DNA from: an uncultured Rhodovulum sp.
GTDB taxonomy: Bacteria; Pseudomonadota; Alphaproteobacteria; Rhodobacterales; Rhodobacteraceae
Length of the DNA: 5,480 nucleotides
Direction of reading: 5' to 3'
NCBI GenBank assembly: GCA_946221765.1
Contig: CAMIMK010000229.1
Span: 1 to 5,480 of the forward strand
In this document: one piece after another, positions 1-4,643 of the stretch
Layout: each line of letters opens with the position of its first letter
Position numbering within the stretch: the first letter of the stretch is position 1
Translations under genes and position numbers: made by a program
The notes under the pieces: model-generated
The model's database searches: none
What the model saw: the letters and a program-made list of their open reading frames with translations, nothing else
What the model was told of the DNA's origin: nothing

Positions 1-51
1 CGGTCGCCCTCGCCGCTCTGATTACCTGGTGGTGTTGATTGAGTCTGGACC
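1..51 (+). mobile_element. Probable end of an insertion sequence (IS5-like)
   Basis: The bases up to about 51 differ in composition from the adjoining gene and end in TTGATTGAGTCTGGACCC. Read inward from the junction this is GGGTCCAGACTCAATCA, which has the look of a terminal inverted repeat of an IS5-family element. The next bases are CTAG (52-55, inside the palindrome CCTAGG at 51-56), and some IS5-family groups target and duplicate CTAG or TA. The junction falls exactly where the leftward binding-protein reading frame is cut off. The other end of the element lies outside the window, so neither the second inverted repeat nor the duplication can be seen. The family assignment is inference. 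Confidence 0.55.
3..38 (+). CDS. Possible C-terminal tail of an IS transposase (partial)
   Basis: Frame 3 reads VALAALITWWC followed by a TGA stop at 36-38, 13 bases before the presumed element boundary. A short hydrophobic, tryptophan-containing tail ending just inside the terminal repeat is typical of IS5-family DDE transposases. Only 11 residues are visible and no catalytic residue falls in the window, so the call rests on position and tail character. The alternative is that the frame is meaningless. The start lies off the left edge. Confidence 0.35.
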   Translation, partial: VALAALITWWC

Positions 52-522
52 CTAGGGCACGCCCGAGAAGGAGATGTGCGAGACATAGCTCGGGTCATGG
101 TCCCAGGGATGCAGGTCGGCGGGCTTGTTCCACTGGGTGACGACGGTGCCGCCGGCGGCCTGGACCGCCTCGACGATCGGCCGCGCGTCCGGCGCGTCGT
201 TGGGGTCGACGTTGATGACGACGTTGCCGCCGGTCTTGGCGAGGATCGCCTTGATGTCGGCGATGCCCTTCTCGGAATTGCCCTCGGTGACGAGCGTCAC
301 GTAAGGCGCGCCGACCGACTTCGCGAAGGCCTCACCGCCCTTGTTCCAGGCCGCGTGGTAGGGGTTCGACAGCGACCGGATCGAGTTCACGAGCGTCGGC
401 GCATCGGCGGCGACGGCGCGCCGGGTGAGGACCGCCGGGAAGGCCCCGGCAAGGCCGACCGCCGCCGCCCCCTTCAGCAGGCCGCGCCGGTGAAGACCGG
501 ATTTCGAAACCTCGTTCGCCAT
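52..522 (-). pseudogene. Sugar ABC transporter substrate-binding protein, truncated
   Basis: This is the periplasmic sugar-binding component of an ABC importer, of the ribose/xylose-binding (periplasmic-binding-protein 4) type. The ATG at 522 is chosen because AGGGAGAG lies about 7 bases upstream; an in-frame ATG at 552 lacks this. Residues 11-18 (HRRGLLKG) are a twin-arginine export motif, followed by a hydrophobic alanine-rich stretch and probable cleavage after AVA near residue 38. The mature part begins TLVNSIRSLSNPYHAAW, the usual first strand with NPY, and includes INVDPNDAPDARP (103-115), the N-lobe sugar-site region. It stops after SFSGVP at residue 156, whereas family members run about 310-370 residues, so most of the C-lobe and hinge is missing. 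The stop TAG comes from the IS junction. It lies downstream of the SDR at 629-1420 and is probably co-transcribed with it. It is unlikely to bind sugar as it stands. Confidence 0.85.
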
Positions 523-598
523 GGCAGTCTCTCCCTTGAGGGGCGGTGTCATTGCACCGCCTTGTTGTTCTGGAAGGCGCAGTTCCCGACGGCACGCC

Positions 599-618
599 GC
601 CCGCCCGCGCGGGCGGGC
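599..618. other. 20-base perfect palindrome between SDR and binding-protein genes
   Basis: Ten bases (GCCCGCCCGC) pair perfectly with the next ten, all G or C. It lies 10 bases past the SDR stop and about 77 bases before the binding-protein start. As RNA it would form a very stable stem, though a real hairpin must open a few central bases as a loop. No run of U follows in the leftward direction, so it is not a standard intrinsic terminator. A role in 3'-end protection or partial attenuation between dehydrogenase and binding-protein messages is inference. Confidence 0.55.
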
Positions 619-628
619 CGGCGGGGCG

Positions 629-1420
629 TCAGATCGTCTTCAGCATTCCTCCGTCGACGAAGTAGGTCGAGCCGATGCTGTAGGTGGCCTTGTCCGAGCA
701 GAGGAACACGAAGAAATTCGCGAGTTCGGCCGGGCTCGCGAACCGCTTGATCGGCGCATGTTCGTCGGCGACCGACTGCAGGTAGCCCTCCCAGTCGCCG
801 CCGCTGTCGGCGGTCAGCTGCTTCGCCGTCTTCTTCCAGTCCGGCGTCAGGACAAGGCCGGGGTTCAGGCAGTTGACGCGGATGTTGTCGCCGACGAGTT
901 CGGTGGCGAGGCATTTCGAGAACATCATCAGCGCCGACTTGGTGGTGTTGTAGATCGGCTCGTACCAGAGCGGCTGGACCGCGCAGATCGAGGCATTGTG
1001 CAGGATCACGCCGCCGCCGCGCTGTTTCATCTGTGGCGCGAAGCCGCGGGCGAGCCGGACGGCGGCCATCACATGCAGGTCCCAGTAGGCCTGCCACTTG
1101 GCGTCCTCCGCCTCCATGACCGTCTCGTTCGATCCGGTGCCGGCGTTGTTGATGAGGATGTCCGCGCCCCCGAAACGGGCCGCGACCGCCGCGACGAGGG
1201 CGGTGCAGCCATCCGGTGTCGCGACGTCGCAGGCGACACCAAGCGCCGCGACTCCGGTTTCCGCGGCGATGCGCGCGGCCTCCTGTGCGGCGCGGTCCCC
1301 ATCGCGGGCCGCGAGGACAACCTCGGCGCCTTCGGCGGCCAGGCCCTCGGCCACGGCGAGCCCGATGCCGACGCTGCCGCCGGTGATGACCGCGACCTTG
1401 CCGCGTAGTCCGAGATCCAT
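629..1420 (-). CDS. SDR-family NAD(P)-dependent oxidoreductase
   Basis: This is a classical short-chain dehydrogenase of 263 residues, normal for the family, probably a cytosolic oxidoreductase acting on a sugar, sugar acid or polyol. The Rossmann dinucleotide motif TGGSVGIG is at 13-20, NNAG at 91-94, and the catalytic Ser144, Tyr157 and Lys161 lie in HNASIC and YNTTK. Strand 2 ends in AAR (37-39) with no acidic residue, which favours NADP(H) over NAD. The fourth member of the usual tetrad, an Asn in the helix-4 region, is read as His116 (DLHVMAA). The C-terminal FVDGGMLKTI is the usual SDR ending. ATG at 1420 is preceded by GGGAGGA at about 5 bases. It is first in a leftward unit with the binding-protein gene and is divergent from a lacI-type regulator. 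The substrate is not readable from the sequence. Confidence 0.9.
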   Translation of the reverse strand: MDLGLRGKVAVITGGSVGIGLAVAEGLAAEGAEVVLAARDGDRAAQEAARIAAETGVAALGVACDVATPDGCTALVAAVAARFGGADILINNAGTGSNETVMEAEDAKWQAYWDLHVMAAVRLARGFAPQMKQRGGGVILHNASICAVQPLWYEPIYNTTKSALMMFSKCLATELVGDNIRVNCLNPGLVLTPDWKKTAKQLTADSGGDWEGYLQSVADEHAPIKRFASPAELANFFVFLCSDKATYSIGSTYFVDGGMLKTI

Positions 1421-1489
1421 TCCGTCCTCCCTTCGTCCCTCTTGCCGTTCTTTCGGGCGGACCCGGTGCGGCTTTCGGGATCTTTCCTG

Positions 1490-1501
1490 AAACAGCTGTT
1501 T
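1490..1501. promoter_or_regulatory. Palindromic operator candidate AAACAGCTGTTT
   Basis: A perfect 12-base palindrome in the region shared by the divergent SDR and LacI genes. Its right end overlaps the TTGACT -35 candidate at 1500-1505. LacI-family operators are usually palindromes of this size with A/T-rich outer bases and a central CG; here the centre is GC. Binding by the adjacent regulator is inferred from position and symmetry. Confidence 0.5.
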
Positions 1502-1530
1502 GACTAGCTATTCATTCGCCATGCTATGCA
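1500..1530 (+). promoter_or_regulatory. Candidate sigma-70 promoter for the lacI-type gene
   Basis: TTGACT (1500-1505) is a near-consensus -35. TATGCA (1525-1530) preceded by TG (1522-1523) is a plausible extended -10, with a long 19-base spacer; GCTATG at 1523-1528 would give 17. It would start transcription about 55 bases upstream of the regulator's ATG at 1594. Overlap with two palindromes suggests autoregulation. Confidence 0.4.
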
Positions 1531-1533
1531 TGG
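1519..1533. promoter_or_regulatory. Second palindrome (CCATGC-TAT-GCATGG) over the -10 region
   Basis: Six-base arms CCATGC and GCATGG are exact reverse complements around a 3-base centre. The centre lies about 30 bases, close to three helical turns, from that of the palindrome at 1490-1501, so both would face the same side of DNA. It may be a second operator half for cooperative repressor binding; it could also be chance. Confidence 0.35.
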
Positions 1534-1593
1534 GCTCGGCCGTCGGTCAAGATGGTTCGCGGTCCCGTGCGAATGGCAGGAGGAGAAGGACGG

Positions 1594-2595
1594 ATGCCGA
1601 GATATGCGTCCTCGACGGATGTGGCCCGGCTGGCCGGCGTGTCGCAATCGGCGGTCTCGCGCACCTATCGCCCCGGGGCGAGCGTCTCGGCCGAGACCCG
1701 GCGCAAGGTGCTGGAGGCGGCCGAGGCCCTCGGCTACCGCCCGAGCCTCATTCCGCAGATCATGCGCGACCATCGGTCCTATCTCGTCGCCATCGTGGTC
1801 GGCGGGCTCTACAATCCGTTCTATTCGCGGGTGCTCGAGGCGTTTTCCCGCAGCCTCCAGGAGACGGGCAACCAGATCCTGCTCGTCCATGTCGACAGCG
1901 GCCATTCGCTCGACGCGGCGATTCCGCGCCTTGCGAGCTACCGGGTCGATGCGGTGGTGAGCGCGCTTGCCGTCCTGTCCACCGAAGCGGCCGACGCGCT
2001 GGCGCGGCTGCGCATCCCGGTCGTCGCCTTCAACACCGTGGTGAAGAACGAGTGGGTGACGACGGTCTCCTGCGCCAATCGCGAGGCCGGGGCCGCGGCC
2101 GCCGACCTCTTCGTCGCGCGGGGGGCGCGGAGCTTCGGCTATGTGTCCGGCCCGGACGGCTCCCCGGCGAGCCTCGACCGCCTTGCCGGCTTCCGGGACC
2201 GGCTGGGCGCGCTCGGCCAGGCGGAGCCGCGGCTCGCGGTTGGGGATTTCCGCTATGAGGGCGGCGCGGGGGCGGTGCGGGCACTCCGGGACCAGGGGCC
2301 GCTGCCCCGGGCGATCTTCTGCGCCAACGACCTGACCGCGATCGGCGTGATCGACGCCCTGCGCGGGGAAGGCGGCCTGCGGATCCCCGCGGATGTGATG
2401 ATCGCGGGCTTCGACGGCATCCCCGCCGCCGGCTGGCAGGGGTATGACCTCACCACCTTCGAGCAGGACGCCGAGGCGATGGTGGCCCATGCCGTCGGCA
2501 TCGTGACCGCCACCGCCGCCACGCACAGCTCCCCGGGCGAGATCGGCATCACCGTCTCCCCCCGCCTCATCGAACGCGGCTCGACCGGGAGGTGA
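1594..2595 (+). CDS. LacI-family transcriptional regulator
   Basis: A 333-residue DNA-binding repressor or activator that senses a sugar or related small molecule. The start at 1594 (MPRYASSTDVARLAG) is preferred over the ATG at 1552 because GGAGGAG lies about 8 bases upstream and the HTH begins at once. The N-terminal HTH TDVARLAGVSQSAVSRTYRPG spans residues 8-28, followed by the linker ETRRKVLEAAEALGYRP. The hinge reads SLIPQIM, with Met57 where LacI has the operator-intercalating Leu. The effector domain follows from LVAIVVGGLYNPFYSRVLEAF, with the typical FCANDLTAIGVIDALR and IAGFDGIPAAGW near 245-285, and the C-terminus PRLIERGSTGR. The divergent SDR and binding-protein unit is the likely target. 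It resembles proteobacterial LacI members of sugar and sugar-acid loci. The ligand is unknown. Confidence 0.93.
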   Translation: MPRYASSTDVARLAGVSQSAVSRTYRPGASVSAETRRKVLEAAEALGYRPSLIPQIMRDHRSYLVAIVVGGLYNPFYSRVLEAFSRSLQETGNQILLVHVDSGHSLDAAIPRLASYRVDAVVSALAVLSTEAADALARLRIPVVAFNTVVKNEWVTTVSCANREAGAAAADLFVARGARSFGYVSGPDGSPASLDRLAGFRDRLGALGQAEPRLAVGDFRYEGGAGAVRALRDQGPLPRAIFCANDLTAIGVIDALRGEGGLRIPADVMIAGFDGIPAAGWQGYDLTTFEQDAEAMVAHAVGIVTATAATHSSPGEIGITVSPRLIERGSTGR

Positions 2596-2640
2596 TGTTT
2601 GCCTGCGGCGTCAGGCGCGCGCGCGGGGAGGACGCATTCC

Positions 2641-2826
2641 GTGCGGTGGGACGCGACCCAGTCGGAGCTCGGCGCGGTCCTGGATACGGCGCCCCAGACG
2701 ATCCGCAAATGGGAGATGGCCGGGGAGCGGTCGACGGCGCGCAGCGTCAACCCGGTGGCGGCCCGCGCCATAAGCTGGTTCCTTTCCGGCTTCAGGCCGC
2801 CTGAATGGCCCCATCGGGACGCCTGA
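2641..2826 (+). CDS. Small probable helix-turn-helix protein
   Basis: A 61-residue frame with GTG start at 2641, chosen because GGGGAGGA (2625-2632) sits 8 bases upstream. An upstream TTG at 2599 has no such site. Residues 6-25 (TQSELGAVLDTAPQTIRKWE) have the pattern of an Xre/Cro-type HTH, with TQ at the first helix and TIRKWE as recognition helix. The remainder, NPVAARAISWFLSGFRPPEWP, resembles the tail of short HTH proteins common in alphaproteobacteria. It begins 45 bases after the lacI-type stop in the same frame and could be co-transcribed. It is short even for this class and lacks the usual helix before TQ, so it may be a remnant of a longer gene. DNA binding is inferred; the target is unknown. 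Confidence 0.55.
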   Translation: MRWDATQSELGAVLDTAPQTIRKWEMAGERSTARSVNPVAARAISWFLSGFRPPEWPHRDA

Positions 2827-2993
2827 AGGCCGCGCCCGAATACAAGCATTCGGAACCATGTTTACACGAGGCGATGTCCGCCGCCGCAGTTTATACTGCG
2901 AGCCCATTCTCTTGCGGCTGACACGACTGCACCGGTTGCCCAACCGTGTCCCACCACACTCCCTGCGTCAGCGGGAGGAGGGGGGTGTTGCCG
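2827..2993. other. Noncoding gap with short palindromes between converging genes
   Basis: No credible reading frame lies here; the stretch separates the rightward small HTH gene from the leftward SDR remnant. It is less GC-rich than its surroundings. It holds three inverted repeats: CCGAAT/ATTCGG at 2836-2853, CGCAGT/ACTGCG at 2885-2900 and CGGTTG/CAACCG at 2933-2946. None is followed by a T-run in either direction. On the leftward transcript, the bases just past the SDR stop (2960-2993) are rich in C and poor in G, as at Rho loading sites, so Rho-dependent termination is possible. That is inference. Confidence 0.5.
2885..2900. repeat. 16-base inverted repeat CGCAGT-TTAT-ACTGCG
   Basis: Six-base arms pair exactly around TTAT. 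It lies mid-gap, over 90 bases from either neighbouring stop. It could be a small transcript hairpin or a protein-binding palindrome; the sequence does not decide. No clear promoter pair accompanies it: TTTACA at 2861 is 25 bases from TATACT at 2892, which is too far. Confidence 0.4.
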
Positions 2994-3751
2994 CTACACC
3001 CAGCCGCCGTCGATGACATAGGACTGCATCGCGCAGGCGGCGGCTTCCTCCGAGGCGAAGAACAGGATCGGCCGCGCGATGTCGTCGGGGGTGAGCCTGC
3101 GCTTGACGCACTGGTTCGCCATCAGCTCGGCCTCGCCCTCGGGGGTGAGGTGGAGGGCGATCTGCCGCTCGGTCATGATCCAGCCGGGCACGACGGAGAG
3201 GACGCGGATGCCCTGCGCGCCGAGGTCGCGGGCGAGCGCGCGGGTGAGGCCGACCACGGCCGACTTGGCCGAAGTGTAGGCGGGCATGCCGCCGCGGGCC
3301 TGCATCCAGGAATTCGAGCCGAGGTTGATGATGACCCCCCGCCCGCCGCCGTCATGCCGGGCGCGACCGCCTGGGCGGCAAAGAACTGGTGGCGCAGGTT
3401 CACGGCGTAGCGCTCGTCCCAGTAGTCCGGGGTCACGTCCTCGAGTCGGTGGCGGGCGTCATGGGCGGCGTTGTTGACGAGTATGGTGATCGGGCCAAGT
3501 GCGGCCGCCACCGCCGCTATTGCCGCGCGCAGGGCCTCGATATCGCGCAGGTCGCAGGGCGCGAAATGGACGGCCGCTGTGCCCATTTCCGTCACGAGGG
3601 CGGTGGAGGCCGCCACGTCGATGTCGAGGACGCCGACCCGCGCGCCCTGGCCCACGAAGCCGCGGACGATGGCTGCCCCGATGCCGGAGCCGCCGCCGGT
3701 GACAAGGACGGTGCGGCCGCGGAGGCTCGGATAGGTGGCGCTCTCAGTCAT
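2994..3751 (-). pseudogene. SDR-family sugar 1-dehydrogenase (XylB-like), frameshifted
   Basis: Read across one frameshift, this is a 252-residue SDR close in wording to Caulobacter-type NAD-dependent D-xylose 1-dehydrogenases: YPSLRGRTVLVTGGGSGIG at the N-terminus, DVTPDYWDERYAVNLRHQFF near 105-124, and a C-terminus ending YVIDGGWV. The cofactor loop TGGGSGIG is at 18-25. Asp43 at the end of strand 2 favours NAD, and NNAA is at 93-96. After repair the tetrad Asn118, Ser146, Tyr159, Lys163 is complete. The break is in the C-run at 3335-3340: six C are present where seven would join GGG to VIINLGSNSW. Downstream the frame resumes cleanly to TAG at 2994. As written, translation leaves the frame near residue 140 and loses the active site. 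ATG at 3751 has GGGAGG 5 bases upstream. It follows deoR by 17 bases and is probably one operon with it. It would oxidise an aldose to a lactone; the exact sugar is not certain. Confidence 0.85.
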
Positions 3752-3768
3752 GGCGGCCTCCCGGCAGC

Positions 3769-4563
3769 TCAGGCGACGATGATTTCGGTGCCCCCCGCGC
3801 GGAGGGCGGCGCGCAGGTCGTCCGGCGGCTCGGCATCGGTGACGAGGGTGTCGATATCGGACAGCGGCGCGATGGCGGCGAAGGCGCTGCGGCTGAACTT
3901 CTCGGCATCGGTGACGACGATGGTGCGGCGCGCGAGGCGGATCATCTCGGAGATCATCTTCGCCTCCGCGACGGTCGCGGTCGAGATGCCGCGCTCCGCG
4001 TTCATGGCGCGGACACCGATCACCGCAGCGTCGATCGCGATGCGGTCGGAATGGGGGAAGTCGACCGGGCCGACCGTGACCTTGGAGACATCGAGGAATT
4101 CGCCGCCGATCGCAAAGACGTTCGAGAAGCCGCTCAGGTCGAGCTGGCCGAGGATCGGGATGCTGTTGGTGACGAGGGCGACCGAGCGCTCGGCCGGCAG
4201 CGCCGCAGCGAAGGCGAGAGTCGTCGAGCCGCCGTTGACGACGATGGTCTCGCCCGGCCGGATGAGGGCCACGGCGGCGGCGGCGATGCGCTGCTTCGCC
4301 TCGGCGCGGGTCGTCATGCGGACGGCGACCGACAGGACGCCGGCCTCGCGCAGGCGCACGGCACCGCCATGGGTGCGCGTGATCATCCCGGAATCGGCAA
4401 GGCGGTCGAGATCGCGCCGGATCGTATCGGCAGACACCTGGAACAGATCGACGAGTGCCGGCACCGACACGCTGCCCCGGTCGGTGATGATGCGGATCAT
4501 CTCCGTTCGCCGGCTTTCCGGCAGGGCCCATGGTGCTTTTTCCTGTGCCATCATGCGCTGCAT
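3769..4563 (-). CDS. DeoR-family transcriptional regulator
   Basis: A 264-residue DeoR/GlpR-type repressor, normal length. The N-terminal winged HTH contains VSVPALVDLFQVSADTIRRD and continues to the family signature ITRTHGGAV near 61-69. The C-terminal sugar-phosphate sensor fold shows IRPGETIVVNGGSTT, IGGEFLDVSKVTVGP, GISTATVAEAKM and the late VVTDAEKF. Such regulators usually respond to a phosphorylated sugar. The start is uncertain: ATG at 4563, 4554 and 4551 are all in frame and none has a strong Shine-Dalgarno site; 4563 has only GCGGA close by. A TTG at 4614 is rejected because it lies inside the operator array. It is first gene of the leftward unit with the SDR at 2994-3751, and divergent from the aldolase-like gene, which is its probable target together with itself. 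Confidence 0.92.
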   Translation of the reverse strand: MQRMMAQEKAPWALPESRRTEMIRIITDRGSVSVPALVDLFQVSADTIRRDLDRLADSGMITRTHGGAVRLREAGVLSVAVRMTTRAEAKQRIAAAAVALIRPGETIVVNGGSTTLAFAAALPAERSVALVTNSIPILGQLDLSGFSNVFAIGGEFLDVSKVTVGPVDFPHSDRIAIDAAVIGVRAMNAERGISTATVAEAKMISEMIRLARRTIVVTDAEKFSRSAFAAIAPLSDIDTLVTDAEPPDDLRAALRAGGTEIIVA

Positions 4564-4580
4564 AGATCCGCATGCAGCAG

Positions 4581-4608
4581 TTGACAAGACGCATCTGCAC
4601 CGGATAAA
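4581..4608 (+). promoter_or_regulatory. Sigma-70 promoter of the aldolase-like gene
   Basis: TTGACA (4581-4586) is a perfect -35. After 16 bases GATAAA (4603-4608) gives a four-of-six -10. Transcription would start near 4615, leaving a leader of about 24 bases that is A-rich and has no Shine-Dalgarno before the ATG at 4639. The -10 and the start region overlap the decamer array, an arrangement suited to repression. The assignment rests on sequence match only. Confidence 0.6.
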
Positions 4609-4643
4609 CCGCAATAAACAGCATAAAACAGCAAAAAAATGCA
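4604..4643. promoter_or_regulatory. Four tandem 10-base repeats, probable DeoR operator
   Basis: Four head-to-tail units with an exact 10-base step: ATAAACCGCA (4604), ATAAACAGCA (4614), TAAAACAGCA (4624) and AAAAAATGCA (4634). All end in GCA after an A-rich half. A fifth in-phase match, ACAAGACGCA, lies at 4584-4593, separated by one unrelated decamer. The array runs from the -10 of the rightward promoter over the start codon at 4639 and lies upstream of the divergent deoR. Direct-repeat operators are known for DeoR-family proteins, and a 10-base step puts each unit on nearly the same DNA face. Binding by the adjacent regulator is inference. Confidence 0.6.

Noticed and set aside
521..1408. 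Long rightward open frame of 295 codons
   Set aside because: It is the antisense of the SDR at 629-1420, whose motifs and Shine-Dalgarno site are clear. Its own translation is arginine/glycine-rich with no family resemblance; such shadow frames are common in GC-rich DNA.
1504..2526. Leftward open frame of 340 codons across the LacI gene
   Set aside because: Antisense to a well-supported LacI-family gene; the translation has low-complexity Arg/Gly/Pro composition and no recognisable domain.
2599..2640. TTG at 2599 as start of the small HTH gene
   Set aside because: No Shine-Dalgarno site before it, whereas GTG 2641 has GGGGAGGA at 8 bases; the extra 14 residues look like random Arg/Ala/Gly sequence.
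2791..2827. TTCAGGC-C-GCCTGAA palindrome and repeated GCCTGAA as a terminator
   Set aside because: It lies inside the C-terminal codons of the small HTH gene and has no T-run after it, so the symmetry is better left as coding sequence or chance.
4564..4614. TTG at 4614 as DeoR start, adding 17 residues
   Set aside because: The extra residues would be encoded inside the operator array and divergent promoter, match nothing in the family, and exceed the usual length of about 255-265.
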